A DNA stretch of 64,000 bases from Kitasatospora arboriphila (GCF_000717275.1 NZ_JNYV01000001.1:620001-684000); one strand, 5' to 3'; counted from the first letter of the stretch, positions 43,300 through 53,550 are shown. The notes: a model not told the origin generated them from the sequence alone. Program-made: numbers and translations.

Positions 43300-44376
43300 T
43301 CAGACCACGTGCCCACCGCAGACGATGGCGGCGGGCGCACGCAGCGCGGCGAGATCTTCGAGCGGATCCGCTTCTAGCACAAGGACATCTGCACGATCAC
43401 CATCGGCGAGTGCGCCTGCATCGAGCCAGGTGCGTGCCGCCGAGCACGCGGCGTCGACGGCCTGCGCCGGGCTCAGACCCACGGTCGACAGAGCCACGAT
43501 CTCGTCGACGATGCGGCCGTGTTCGACGAACCCGCCCGCATCGGTGCCGGCGTACACGGCGACCCCGGTCTCGATGGCCTTGGCGAAGGTCACCGGGGCG
43601 TCGGCATACAGCTTTCGCATGTGCTTCTGATAGGCGGGGAAACGATCTGCCCCGTCGGCGATCGACGGGAAGTTCTCCACCTGGATCATGGTCGGCACCA
43701 AGGCGATGTTGCGTTCGGCCATGCGTGCGATGAGGTCGTCGTCGAGTCCTGTGCCGTGTTCGATGCAGTCGATCCCGGCATCGATCAGACCGTGCAACGC
43801 CTGTGCGCCGAAGACGTGGGCGGTGACCTTCGCGCCGAGGTCGTGAGCAACCGAGACGGCTTCGAGAAGCACGTCATCGGGCCACAGCGGCGCGAGGTCG
43901 CCGAGGTCCCGGTCGATCCAGTCGCCGACGAGTTTGACCCACCCATCGCCCGCGCGGGCCTGACGCGCGACCTCCGCCGGCAGGTCTGTCACGTCGTCGA
44001 GGTCGACGCCGTAGTCGCGCAGATACCGTTTCGGTCGCGCGATGTGTTTCCCGGCGCGGATGAATCGGGGGCAGGTCGGGTCGTCATCGAGTGGATGGGT
44101 GTCGAGCGGCGAGCCGACCTCCCGGATCAGCGTCGCTCCCGCCCGCAGATCCTGGTGAGCAAATGACCGGGCCTGGTCGATGGTGACGCCGAGACCGGGC
44201 GCGATCCCCACGTGGTTGTGCGCGTCCACCAGTCCCGGCATGATCCAGCCACCATCGGTGATCGTGGTGGCCCCGGCGACCGGAGACCTCGTGATCACCC
44301 CGCCATCGACCCAGAACTCGACGGGCTCACCGGAGCCGACGCTACGACCACGAAAATGCAACTGCGGCAACGACAT
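43300..44376 (-). CDS. Metal-dependent amidohydrolase
   Basis: Amidohydrolase-superfamily protein of 358 residues (Rv2915c position, upstream of ffh in mycobacteria). Metal ligands are H53 and H55 in VDAHNHVGIAP, the KVTAHVFG and IEHGTGLDDD histidines, and the late aspartate in VYAGTDAGGF. A small beta-sandwich is formed by the N- and C-termini (LVLEADPLEDLAAL). Substrate unknown; imidazolonepropionase- or prolidase-like relatives exist. It lies 14 nt downstream of ffh. Confidence 0.87.
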   Translation of the reverse strand: MSLPQLHFRGRSVGSGEPVEFWVDGGVITRSPVAGATTITDGGWIMPGLVDAHNHVGIAPGLGVTIDQARSFAHQDLRAGATLIREVGSPLDTHPLDDDPTCPRFIRAGKHIARPKRYLRDYGVDLDDVTDLPAEVARQARAGDGWVKLVGDWIDRDLGDLAPLWPDDVLLEAVSVAHDLGAKVTAHVFGAQALHGLIDAGIDCIEHGTGLDDDLIARMAERNIALVPTMIQVENFPSIADGADRFPAYQKHMRKLYADAPVTFAKAIETGVAVYAGTDAGGFVEHGRIVDEIVALSTVGLSPAQAVDAACSAARTWLDAGALADGDRADVLVLEADPLEDLAALRAPAAIVCGGHVV

Positions 44377-44390
44377 CGCGCCCGCTACCG

Positions 44391-45971
44391 CTACTTCTTC
44401 TTCGGCCGCTGGAACTGGCTGACGTCGATGCCCTCGAGTCCGGGCGGCAACTGGTCAAGACCGGCGGGCATGTTCGACAGATCCGGGAACCCGGCCGGCA
44501 TACCCGGCATGCCGCCCATCCCGGGCATACCGCCGCGCACCTTGGGAGGTGTCGGGCCCCGTCCGCCCTTCTTTCCTTTTTTGCCCTTCTTCCGGTTGAC
44601 CTTCCGGTTCCCGCCGGGCATACCGCCCATCCGGCCCGCCATCTGCGACATCATCTTTCGTGCATCGAAGAAACGGTCGACCAGTTGGTTAACGTCGCTG
44701 ACGGTGACACCCGAACCGTTGGCGATCCGGGCACGCCGGGACCCGTTGATGATCTTGGGGTTCTCGCGCTCTGCGGGCGTCATGCCCCGGATGATGGCCT
44801 GCACCTTGTCGAGCTGTTTGTCATCGACCTGCGACAGAACATCTTTCATCTGACCGGCACCGGGCAACATGCCCAGCAGGTTGCCGATCGGCCCCATCTT
44901 CCGGATCATCAGCATCTGCTCGAGGAAGTCCTCGAGGGTGAGCTCGCCCTGCGTGATCTTGGTGGCCGCGGCCTCGGCCTGCTGGGCATCCCAATGCTCT
45001 TCGGCCTGCTCGATGAGACTGAGCACGTCGCCCATACCCAGAATCCGGCTCGACATGCGGTCGGGATGGAAGACGTCGAAGTCTTCGAGTTTCTCGCCGG
45101 ACGAGGCGAACATGATGGGACGACCGGTCATCTCTCGGACCGACAGCGCGGCACCGCCGCGCGCATCACCGTCGAGTTTGGTCAACACCACGCCGGTGAA
45201 GTCGACACCTTCGGCAAACGCCTCTGCGGTCGCCACCGCGTCCTGACCGATCATCGCGTCGAGGACGAAGAGCACCTCGTCGGGCTGTACGGCGTCCCGG
45301 ATTCCCTTGGCCTGACGCATCAACTCTTCGTCGATGCCGAGCCGGCCTGCGGTGTCGACGATCACGATGTCGTGAAGCTTGGTCTTGGCCTCGGCGACAC
45401 CCGCGCGGGCCACCTCGACCGGCTCGGTCAACGAGTCGCCCGAAGAGACGCCCAGCTCGCCGGTGCCGCCGACACTGGTGCCGGGGTGTGGCGCGAACAC
45501 CGGTACCCCCGCCCGCTCGCCGACGACCTGCAGCTGGGTCACGGCGCCGGGACGCTGGAGGTCACACGCCACAAGCATGGGCGTGTGCCCTTGCTTCTTG
45601 AGCCAGGACGCCAGTTTGCCCGCGAGTGTCGTCTTACCGGCACCTTGCAGACCAGCGAGCATGATCACCGTCGGCGGCGTCTTGGCGAACCGAATCCGGC
45701 GGGTCTCGCCGCCGAGGATGGTCACGAGTTCCTCGTTGACGATCTTGACGACCTGCTGGGCCGGGTTCAGGGCACCAGAGACCTCGGCGCCCTTCGCCCG
45801 TTCCTTGATGCGGCTGATGAATCCGCGGACCACCGGGAGCGAGACGTCTGCTTCGAGCAGGGCGAGACGAATCTCGCGACAAGTACGGTCGATGTCCGCG
45901 TCGGACAGCTTGCCCTTGCCGCGCAGATCGGTCAGTACATCGGCCAACCGGCCGGAGAGGGAGTCGAACAT
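44391..45971 (-). CDS. ffh: Signal recognition particle protein Ffh
   Basis: GTPase of the SRP that targets membrane proteins with FtsY. The 526-residue protein has the N domain, the G domain (GLQGAGKTTLAGKLA; DTAGRLGIDEELM; TKLDGDARGGAALS) and the Met/Gly-rich M domain (MMSQMAGRMGGMPGGN) with the SRP-RNA-binding part GSRRARIANGSGVT. A basic KKGKKGKKGG stretch and Gly/Pro/Met tail are typical of actinobacteria. glnD ends 4 nt upstream. Confidence 0.97.
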   Translation of the reverse strand: MFDSLSGRLADVLTDLRGKGKLSDADIDRTCREIRLALLEADVSLPVVRGFISRIKERAKGAEVSGALNPAQQVVKIVNEELVTILGGETRRIRFAKTPPTVIMLAGLQGAGKTTLAGKLASWLKKQGHTPMLVACDLQRPGAVTQLQVVGERAGVPVFAPHPGTSVGGTGELGVSSGDSLTEPVEVARAGVAEAKTKLHDIVIVDTAGRLGIDEELMRQAKGIRDAVQPDEVLFVLDAMIGQDAVATAEAFAEGVDFTGVVLTKLDGDARGGAALSVREMTGRPIMFASSGEKLEDFDVFHPDRMSSRILGMGDVLSLIEQAEEHWDAQQAEAAATKITQGELTLEDFLEQMLMIRKMGPIGNLLGMLPGAGQMKDVLSQVDDKQLDKVQAIIRGMTPAERENPKIINGSRRARIANGSGVTVSDVNQLVDRFFDARKMMSQMAGRMGGMPGGNRKVNRKKGKKGKKGGRGPTPPKVRGGMPGMGGMPGMPAGFPDLSNMPAGLDQLPPGLEGIDVSQFQRPKKK

Positions 45972-45975
45972 CCCC

Positions 45976-48513
45976 CTAGCCTATCGGCACCCCGGATTTA
46001 CCGGAGTCCTCCTCTGGTTCGCGTGGCGGCGCCGGCGGCGGTACCACCGCCAGGATCGACGCCTCGAGTCGATCCCGAGTGGAGGATCCGTCGCCCGGCA
46101 GACGTATGCAGAACGAATCGACCACCGAACCGCCGAGGGTGGCGACCTTGGCCCAGGTGATGTTCGCACCGTGGTGTTCGAGCACGGCACTCACCCGCGC
46201 CAGCAGACCGAGCCGGTCACTGGCCCTCAATTCCAGGATCACGCTGCTGTCGTCGTATCCGTCGAACCAGAGCACCTTCGGAGGGGCCTGGGCGAAGAGG
46301 GCGGGCACGGCCGGAACGGATGCGTCCTCGGACCCACCCACTCGCTCGGGCGGGGTGGGCACGGGCGTCTCGCGCTCACGCACATCGAGCCGGCCGATCA
46401 CGTCGATGCCACCGTCGACCGCCTGGATCAGTTGCTGTCGCAGCAGACCGACCTCGGGAGGCTCACCGAACAGTGGTGACACGAGGAAGGTGTTGACCGC
46501 ACTGCCGGCATGGGTCTGCACCGAGGCGCTGAGCAGACGCAGGCCGCGCAACGCCAGCACACCAGACATCCGCGACAGCAATCCGGGCTGCTCCGGCGCG
46601 ATCATCGTGACCGAGAACGTATGCGGATTGTCGGTGGACACCAGTTCGACACTGACGCCTCCGGCTTCGGCGAGCTCGGTCAATTCGGCGGTGAGCGGTT
46701 CGGGAACCGGCAGCTCACCTCGGTCGAGCAGGCGGAGGCATCGGCGAACGAGCTCCCCGATGAGTGAGGACTTCCAGTCACCCCAGACGCCAGGCCCGGT
46801 GGCCAGCGAATCGGCCTCGGCGAGGGCGGCCAGCAATTCCAGCAGCACCTTCGACCCGCCGAGCGTGTCGACCACACCCTGCACCGTCGCCGGGTCATCA
46901 AGATCTCGACGGGTGGCCACCTCCGGTAGCAACAGGTGGTACCGGACCATCTTCGACAGGATCATGACGTCGTCGGGCCACAGGCCGATACGGTTGCCCA
47001 CCTGGTTTGCCAACTCGGCGCCGACAACGCTGTGGTCGGCACCGCGTCCCTTGCCGAGGTCGTGGATGAGCGCGCCGAGGACAAGGAGGTCAGGCCGCGA
47101 CACCCGCGTTGTCATGGAACCCGCGTTGGCGGCGGTCTCGACGAGATGCCGATCCACTGTCCAGGTGTGGATGGGGTCGCGAGGCGGGAGATCTCGCACT
47201 GCTCCCCATTCGGGAATCAGCCTGCCCCACAAGCCGGTTCGGTCGAGCGCTTCGATGGGAGCGATCATGTGCGGCCCCGTGCCGAGCAGGACGAGCAGGT
47301 CCGAGAGCGCATCGGCGGGCCACGGTTCACGCAGCTCGGGCGCGAAATCAGCAAGCCGGGCGAGCGTGGACGCAGCCATCGGCAGCCCGGTCCGGGCGGA
47401 TGCTGCGGCAACCCGCAAGATCAGGCCCGGGTCCTTGCTGGGCAGGGCACTGCGCGCGAGGACCACCTCGCCGTTGTGCTCGACCACCCCCTCGTCCAGC
47501 GGACGACGGATCGGAGATCGGCGGAGTTTCGAAAGCCCTTTGCGCGGAAGCGAGTTGGACGATGTCCGCAAACCGACGTCCACGGCGTAGCTGATGGTGC
47601 GCGCACTGTCGCTGATGGTTCGGGCGAGATCGAACCGGTCCCCGATGCGCAGCGCGGCGCCGATCTCGTCGGCATCTTGGGCACGGAGCTGTTCACGGGG
47701 TCGTCCGGTGATCCGGTGGAGTTCGGTTCGTACGTCCAGCAATCGGGTGTACGCCTGTCGCAGCCCTCCACCGGGTGAGTCCGGGCGCAGCGTCGCCATA
47801 CCGTCGGTGAGCTGGGCGATCGCCAATGCGTCGAGCATGTGCACATCACGTAGACCGCCGCGACCGTATTTGAGGTCGGGCTCTGCGCGGTGCGCTATGT
47901 CGCCACTGCGCCGCCACCGTTCCCGCGCCTGGTCGACCAGCGCAGGAAAGCGTGAGCGGATGTCGGTGCGCCACTGCTGCCGCACTCCGCCGATCAGCAG
48001 CTTCGAGAGCTCCTCGTCGCCGGCGATGTGCCGGGCCTCCAGCAGGCCCAATGCCGCGGTCATGTCACTCGCAGCCACCTGTAGTGCCTGCGGAACGGTG
48101 CGCACACTGTGGTCGAGCTTGATGTGGGCGTCCCAGAGCGGATACCAGATCTGATCCGCCGTCTCGGCGACCAGCGCCGGATCCATCTCGTCGTGGAGCA
48201 GGATCAGATCCAGATCCGAGTGCGGAAGTAGCTCTTGTCTGCCCAGGCCCCCGACCGCGACGATGGCGAAGCCGCTACCCGGTTTGATCCCGATCTCGGC
48301 CGCCTTGGTGGCGAGCCAGAAGTCGTGCAGGTCCACCAGGACCCGGCGTAATGCCGGGGCGTCGACGCGCTTGTGCCCGTCCACCCGGCTGAGCAGTTGC
48401 TTGCGGGCCGTCACCAGATCGGTTGCCGCAGCAGGTGTCAGATGAGACGGCTGCGGTCCTGCACCCGAGGGATCCTCGGAGGCAGGACCGCGACCGCCAC
48501 GTACGAATGGCAC
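45976..48513 (-). CDS. glnD: Protein-PII uridylyl/adenylyltransferase GlnD
   Basis: Modifies the PII protein according to glutamine level; the actinobacterial enzyme adenylylates PII at Tyr51. The 845-residue protein has an N-terminal nucleotidyltransferase domain (VGGLGRQELLPHSDLDLILLHD, partly quoted), an HD domain (LVLGALIHDLGKGRGADHSVVG) and two C-terminal ACT domains (TFSVTMIAPEQPGLLSRM and ILELRASDRLGLLARVSAV). It is next to glnB and amtB, its usual operon partners. Confidence 0.95.
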   Translation of the reverse strand: MPFVRGGRGPASEDPSGAGPQPSHLTPAAATDLVTARKQLLSRVDGHKRVDAPALRRVLVDLHDFWLATKAAEIGIKPGSGFAIVAVGGLGRQELLPHSDLDLILLHDEMDPALVAETADQIWYPLWDAHIKLDHSVRTVPQALQVAASDMTAALGLLEARHIAGDEELSKLLIGGVRQQWRTDIRSRFPALVDQARERWRRSGDIAHRAEPDLKYGRGGLRDVHMLDALAIAQLTDGMATLRPDSPGGGLRQAYTRLLDVRTELHRITGRPREQLRAQDADEIGAALRIGDRFDLARTISDSARTISYAVDVGLRTSSNSLPRKGLSKLRRSPIRRPLDEGVVEHNGEVVLARSALPSKDPGLILRVAAASARTGLPMAASTLARLADFAPELREPWPADALSDLLVLLGTGPHMIAPIEALDRTGLWGRLIPEWGAVRDLPPRDPIHTWTVDRHLVETAANAGSMTTRVSRPDLLVLGALIHDLGKGRGADHSVVGAELANQVGNRIGLWPDDVMILSKMVRYHLLLPEVATRRDLDDPATVQGVVDTLGGSKVLLELLAALAEADSLATGPGVWGDWKSSLIGELVRRCLRLLDRGELPVPEPLTAELTELAEAGGVSVELVSTDNPHTFSVTMIAPEQPGLLSRMSGVLALRGLRLLSASVQTHAGSAVNTFLVSPLFGEPPEVGLLRQQLIQAVDGGIDVIGRLDVRERETPVPTPPERVGGSEDASVPAVPALFAQAPPKVLWFDGYDDSSVILELRASDRLGLLARVSAVLEHHGANITWAKVATLGGSVVDSFCIRLPGDGSSTRDRLEASILAVVPPPAPPREPEEDSGKSGVPIG

Positions 48514-48519
48514 TGTGTC

Positions 48520-48858
<339 letters not shown>

Positions 48859-48863
48859 TTAGA

Positions 48864-50264
48864 TCATCCCTCCTTGGCCGTTGCGGCCACTGGAACGCTG
48901 TGACCAAATTGCGTGCTGGACCCGCCCAGTGATGCAAAATCGTACGCGGATTCAGCATGTTCGGATTCGTCGGCACCCTCGGACTCGGCTTCGGGGTCGA
49001 GTTTGAGACCGATGGTGAACTTCAAGATGAGCGCGATGATCGCGGTGACGACCGCCGAGTAGGCGAGCACTGCGAGCGCACCGACGACCTGGCGCCAGAG
49101 CTGGTCGACGCCGCCGCCGAAGAACAGACCGTCCACACCGGAGTATGTGTCGGCGACCGCGACGAACCCGATCAGGATGGTGCCGACAAGGCCACCGACG
49201 AGGTGGACACCGACGACGTCGAGCGAGTCGTCGTAGCCGAGCTTGTACTTGAGCCCGACGGCCAGCGCACAGAGGATGCCGGCGACCGCGCCGATGATCA
49301 AGGCGCCCCAGGTGTTCACGGCGCTACAGGCCGGGGTGATGGCGACGAGGCCGGCGACGATGCCCGACGCCGCGCCGAGTGTGGTGGCGTGACCGTCACG
49401 GATCCGCTCCACGAGCAACCAGCAGAGCATTGCCGCTGCCGTGGCGATGGTCGTGGTCAAGAACGTGCTCGCAGCAGTTCCGTTGGCGGACACCGCCGAA
49501 CCCGCGTTGAATCCGTACCAGCCGAACCAGAGCAGGCCGGCGCCGAGCATCACGAACGGCAGGTTGTGCGGGCGCATCGGGGTACCGGGCCAGCCTTGAC
49601 GCCTGCCGAGGATGACCGCGAGAACCAGGCCTGCGATACCGGCGTTGATGTGGACCGCGGTGCCACCGGCGAAGTCGATCACCTTGAGCTTGTTGGCGAT
49701 CCAGCCACCGGTCTCACCGGTGTAGCCGTCGAATGCGAACACCCAGTGAGCCACCGGGAAGTAGACGAAGGTCGACCACAGCGCGGTGAAGGCGGCCCAA
49801 GCACTGAACTTCATGCGGTCGGCGACCGCGCCGGAGACCAAGGCCACGGTGAGGATGGCGAACATCAGCTGGAAGGCGACGAACAGTGCGAGCGGGATCG
49901 TGCCGAACATCGGGATGGCGACTTCAGCTGCAGGCTCGGTGCCGGTGGCTGGATCCGCCAGCACTTCGGCGGACGCATTGCCACTGATGACACCGTCGAG
50001 TCCGAAGTACTGCGTCGGGTCACCGATGAAGTTGCCCTTGTCCTCTCCGAATGCGACCGAGAAGCCGTACAACGACCAGAGCACCGTGACGATGCCCATC
50101 GAGATCACGCTCATCATGAGCATGTTGAGAACGCTCTTCGCACGGACCATGCCACCGTAGAAGAACGCCAAACCAGGCGTCATCAGCAATACGAGCGCGG
50201 AGCTCGCCAACATCCATGCCGTATCACCTGTATCCGGCAAATCCATAACGGGATAATCCGCCAC
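48864..50264 (-). CDS. amtB: Ammonium transporter AmtB
   Basis: The start GTG 50264 has GGAGG about 6 nt upstream and gives 466 residues (MADYPVMDLPDTGDTAWML). About eleven transmembrane helices are visible. Family features are the periplasmic FVYFPVAHWVF region (Trp gate), the pore histidine in AGGTAVHINAGIAGLV, and DVVGVHLVGGLVGT with the second pore histidine. The cytoplasmic tail is acidic (DPEAESEGADESEHAESA). It heads the amtB-glnB-glnD operon. Confidence 0.96.
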   Translation of the reverse strand: MADYPVMDLPDTGDTAWMLASSALVLLMTPGLAFFYGGMVRAKSVLNMLMMSVISMGIVTVLWSLYGFSVAFGEDKGNFIGDPTQYFGLDGVISGNASAEVLADPATGTEPAAEVAIPMFGTIPLALFVAFQLMFAILTVALVSGAVADRMKFSAWAAFTALWSTFVYFPVAHWVFAFDGYTGETGGWIANKLKVIDFAGGTAVHINAGIAGLVLAVILGRRQGWPGTPMRPHNLPFVMLGAGLLWFGWYGFNAGSAVSANGTAASTFLTTTIATAAAMLCWLLVERIRDGHATTLGAASGIVAGLVAITPACSAVNTWGALIIGAVAGILCALAVGLKYKLGYDDSLDVVGVHLVGGLVGTILIGFVAVADTYSGVDGLFFGGGVDQLWRQVVGALAVLAYSAVVTAIIALILKFTIGLKLDPEAESEGADESEHAESAYDFASLGGSSTQFGHSVPVAATAKEG

Positions 50265-50342
50265 CTTCAGTCCTCCTCGAGCTGTTCCCGCCGCGGCATT
50301 CTTGCCGCACCGTTGACCTGTCGAGAAGGTTGCTTGCTCCAT

Positions 50343-50381
50343 GTTTCCGTGGTGGCGATAGCACGTTGCCGCTGTGTTAAC
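50343..50381 (-). promoter_or_regulatory. Possible GlnR-like site upstream of amtB
   Basis: On the minus strand the order is GTTAAC, 6 nt, GCAAC, 8 nt, GCCAC, 4 nt, GAAAC. This recalls the alternating GTnAC/GAAAC boxes of actinobacterial GlnR operators, though the spacing is imperfect (6 expected throughout). It sits about 80-115 nt upstream of the amtB start, a suitable place for nitrogen-dependent activation. Confidence 0.35.
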
Positions 50382-50511
50382 GGAGCTGGGAGCCGTGTTT
50401 CGTCCAGATGTCGTCGCAGGTGGCTCTCCGAACGATGCGACCGAAATCTACGCAAACCGGAGAAGTCGGCAACCTTGTGTCGACGTCTACGAAGTGGGAA
50501 CCATCCGGCGA

Positions 50512-52032
50512 TCAGCCCAGCAGGGCGTCCACGAACGCTTCTGGCTCGAACGGCGCGAGGTCGTCTGCGCCCTCACCGAGTCCCACGAGCTTGACCGGGA
50601 CACCCAGTTCGCGCTGTACGTGGAAGACGATGCCACCCTTGGCGGTGCCGTCCAGCTTCGTGAGGACCACACCGGTGATGGACACGACGTCGGCGAACAC
50701 CTTTGCCTGGGCCAGACCGTTCTGACCTGTGGTGGCATCGAGGACCAGCAGGACTTCGTCGACGGCGGCCTTCTTCTCCACGACCCGCTTGACCTTGCCG
50801 AGCTCATCCATCAAGCCGGTCTTGGTGTGCAGTCGGCCGGCAGTGTCGATCATGACCACGTCGACGCCTTCGGCCACGCCCTTGGCAACGGCATCAAACG
50901 CCACCGCCGCCGGATCCGCTCCCTCTTTACCTCTGACGACTTCGGCGCCGACTCGTTCGGCCCAGGTCTGCAGCTGGTCGGCTGCGGCGGCGCGGAACGT
51001 ATCAGCTGCCCCCAGCAGCACCCGGCGGCCATCTGCCACGAGAACACGCGCGAGTTTGCCGGTTGTGGTGGTCTTACCGGTGCCGTTGACGCCGACGACC
51101 AGCAGCACCGACGGGGTGCCCGCGTGGGGAAGCGCACGGATGGACCGGTCGAGGTCGGGCTCGATCTGTCCGATCAGCACTCGGCGGAGCAACGCACGGA
51201 CCTCGGCCGCGTTGTGGACGGGGTTGGCGGCCAGCGCAGTTCTGAGCTCCTCGACGACGGCCATGGTCACCGACGTCCCGATGTCCGCGAGAAGCAGCGT
51301 GTCCTCGATCTCCTCCCAGGAGTCCTCGTCGAGGTCGCCTGCACCGAGCAGGCCCAGCATGCTCTTGCCGAACGCGTTCTGTGACCGGGAGAGCCGGCCC
51401 CGTAGGTGACCCAGACGACCGGCGGTGGGGGCGATGTCATCGAGCACCCGGCCCGGCGGGGCGGGTTCGACGGTCGGGTCCGGGATCGGCTCCGCGGGCG
51501 CGAGCGGCTCGCGCAAGGGCGTCTCGACTACCGAATCTTCGACGATGGCCGGTTCCACGACCTCCGGTTCGACGATCGCCGGGTCGACGATGTCGGGCTC
51601 GATGACGGTCGGTTCCGTGGCCCCCACATCCGTCGCGGGCTGTTCATCAACGGCCGGCGACTGTGGTTCGTCGACCTTCGGCTCGGGAAGAGAGACGTTG
51701 GTGTAACCCCGCTTGGGCGCGTCACGGGGAATCGCGGCATCGTCACCGACACCGGGCTGACCGTCGGTGTCGGTGCGCTCGATGGTCGGCGTGTCACCGG
51801 CCTTCGGCGGTTCGGCCAGCGCGGTCGCTCCGCCCTGCGTGAAGGAGAAACCTCCCCCGGCCTTGTACCCACCGGACTTGTCGACCTGCCGCGACCCGTC
51901 CGACGGGGTGCGATCGGCACTGTCGCGCAGCGAGATTCGCCGTCGCCGAGACAGCACCAAACCGGTCGCCACCAGGGCGAGCAGCAGCACGACTACGACA
52001 ACGACGATCGCGATAACGGCGGTGGTGTTCAC
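50512..52032 (-). CDS. ftsY: SRP receptor FtsY
   Basis: The start GTG 52032 gives 506 residues and puts a transmembrane helix at the N-terminus (TAVIAIVVVVVVLLLALVA), as in other actinobacterial FtsY proteins. A long acidic region follows, with repeated VVEPAIVE-like segments. The C-terminal NG domain has GVNGTGKTTTTGKLARVL, DTAGRLHTKTGLMDELGKV (partly quoted) and TKLDGTAKGGIVF. It is the receptor for Ffh at the membrane. Confidence 0.95.
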   Translation of the reverse strand: MNTTAVIAIVVVVVVLLLALVATGLVLSRRRRISLRDSADRTPSDGSRQVDKSGGYKAGGGFSFTQGGATALAEPPKAGDTPTIERTDTDGQPGVGDDAAIPRDAPKRGYTNVSLPEPKVDEPQSPAVDEQPATDVGATEPTVIEPDIVDPAIVEPEVVEPAIVEDSVVETPLREPLAPAEPIPDPTVEPAPPGRVLDDIAPTAGRLGHLRGRLSRSQNAFGKSMLGLLGAGDLDEDSWEEIEDTLLLADIGTSVTMAVVEELRTALAANPVHNAAEVRALLRRVLIGQIEPDLDRSIRALPHAGTPSVLLVVGVNGTGKTTTTGKLARVLVADGRRVLLGAADTFRAAAADQLQTWAERVGAEVVRGKEGADPAAVAFDAVAKGVAEGVDVVMIDTAGRLHTKTGLMDELGKVKRVVEKKAAVDEVLLVLDATTGQNGLAQAKVFADVVSITGVVLTKLDGTAKGGIVFHVQRELGVPVKLVGLGEGADDLAPFEPEAFVDALLG

Positions 52033-52127
52033 GCGCTCAGTCTGCCAGGCCACCGCGCCGGGTGGTTCGACCAGCACCCCCCAATGCGGGCCACGTTGTC
52101 TCACATCCCCTCTGCGGCAGAACCCGG

Positions 52128-52220
52128 CTCCGCTCCGCTTCGTCTCTGCCCGATCGTCAAGCTCCGCTCCGCTTCGTCTCTGCCCGATAGTCGAGCTCCG
52201 CTCCGCTTCGTCTCTGGGCG
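52128..52220. repeat. 34-bp tandem repeat, 2.7 copies, between ftsY and egtB
   Basis: Unit 1 is 52128-52161, unit 2 is 52162-52195 and a partial third unit runs to about 52,220. Each begins CTCCGCTCCGCTTCGTCTCT; units 1 and 2 differ at two positions near their ends. The array lies in the divergent 282-nt intergenic region, about 95 nt upstream of the egtB start. It has no spacer pattern and is not CRISPR. Confidence 0.8.
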
Positions 52221-52314
52221 AAATTGCGACGGCCACGACACCGTCACCGCGTACCGTGATTGTCAGACACCTCCTCCATACTCATTGCGCCCTGACCCTT
52301 CCCAGGAGACGAAC

Positions 52315-53550
52315 ATGAGCATCACGGTCGACCAATCCGCCCTCACCTCCCACTTTCTCGACGTCAGAGGCCTCACCGATGCGTTGACCGATCCGTTGTC
52401 CCCGGAAGACCAGGTACCGCAGTCGATGACCGACGCGAGCCCGGCGAAATGGCATCGGGCGCACGTCACCTGGTTCTTCGAAGAGTTCATCCTGCGGACC
52501 GACCCGGACTACACGGTGTACGACGAGACGTTCCGATATCTGTTCAACAGCTACTACGAGGCCGTCGGGGCGCGGCACCCTCGCCCGCACCGAGGTCTGG
52601 TGACCCGCCCCGGTGTGGAGGAAGTGACCAGATACCGGGAGTACGTCGACGCCGCAGTGGTGTCGGCCATGAGGGATGGCCGACTCGATGAGGAAGCCCT
52701 CCGCCTGGTGGAACTCGGCTGCAACCATGAACAGCAGCACCAGGAACTCCTGCTGATGGACATCAAGCATCTGTTCTCGACCCATCCGTTCGCGCCGCAA
52801 TACGTCGAGCGGGCACCCGACGGGCAGCCTGCTGAAGCAACTGCCCTGCAGTGGCATTCGGTGTCCGGGGGTCTCACCGACGTCGGCGCCTCGGGATCCG
52901 GCTTCTCCTATGACAACGAAGGTCCACGACACACCGTGTTCCTCCAGGACTTCCAGATCGCCAACCGGCTTGTCACCAACGCCGAATGGCGCGAGTTCAT
53001 GGCCGACGACGGCTACCGGCGTTCGGAGCTGTGGCTGTCGGACGGATGGGCCAACGTCCAGGCCACCGGACAGAACGCGCCCGGTTACTGGAGTCTCGAC
53101 GACGGCACGTGGACCACGTTCACATTGTCGGGGCGTAGGCCGGTCGTCGATGCCGAACCGGTTCTGCACGTCTCCTTCTACGAGGCAGACGCGTTTGCGC
53201 GGTGGGCAGGAGCACGCCTGCCCACCGAGTTCGAGTGGGAGGCAGCCGCGTTGACGCTCGGTCCCCCGCAGGGCACGCTGTTGGACCCCGGTCGGTGTCA
53301 TCCGCGCGCCGCAGGCGCCACGATGATCGGCGACGTCTGGGAATGGACAGCGAGCGCCTATCTCCCCTACCCCGGTTTCGTCCCGGCGAACGGGGCCGTC
53401 GGCGAATACAACGGAAAGTTCATGAGCGACCAGCACGTGCTGCGCGGAGCAAGCGCTGTGACACCAGTGGGCCATCAGCGAGCCACCTATCGAAACTTCT
53501 TCCCCGCCGCGTCTCGGTGGGCCTTCAGCGGACTGCGGTTGGCGAGATGA
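52315..53550 (+). CDS. egtB: Ergothioneine biosynthesis sulfoxide synthase EgtB (cysteine-type candidate)
   Basis: Non-heme iron enzyme joining hercynine to a thiol. The start ATG 52315 has AGGAGA upstream; 411 residues. The DinB-like N-terminal domain gives iron ligands H50 (HRAHVTWFFE), H138 and H142 (CNHEQQHQE). The FGE-sulfatase-like C-terminal domain has LPTEFEWEAAA and GDVWEWTASAYLPYPGF. A Tyr pair lies at Y80-Y81 (FNSYYEAVG), and the end reads RNFFPAASRWAFSGLRLAR. Both features match EgtB proteins that use cysteine rather than gamma-glutamylcysteine. egtD overlaps by 3 nt; no egtA or egtC is present here. Confidence 0.88.
   Translation: MSITVDQSALTSHFLDVRGLTDALTDPLSPEDQVPQSMTDASPAKWHRAHVTWFFEEFILRTDPDYTVYDETFRYLFNSYYEAVGARHPRPHRGLVTRPGVEEVTRYREYVDAAVVSAMRDGRLDEEALRLVELGCNHEQQHQELLLMDIKHLFSTHPFAPQYVERAPDGQPAEATALQWHSVSGGLTDVGASGSGFSYDNEGPRHTVFLQDFQIANRLVTNAEWREFMADDGYRRSELWLSDGWANVQATGQNAPGYWSLDDGTWTTFTLSGRRPVVDAEPVLHVSFYEADAFARWAGARLPTEFEWEAAALTLGPPQGTLLDPGRCHPRAAGATMIGDVWEWTASAYLPYPGFVPANGAVGEYNGKFMSDQHVLRGASAVTPVGHQRATYRNFFPAASRWAFSGLRLAR

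Noticed and set aside
44685..46160. Forward 491-codon frame opposite ffh, and a similar one opposite glnD (46,079-47,590) and amtB (48,957-50,594)
   Set aside because: All are mirror frames of strongly conserved genes; no homology-like motifs.
52128..52220. CRISPR-like direct repeats upstream of egtB
   Set aside because: Units are contiguous with no spacers and only 2.7 copies.
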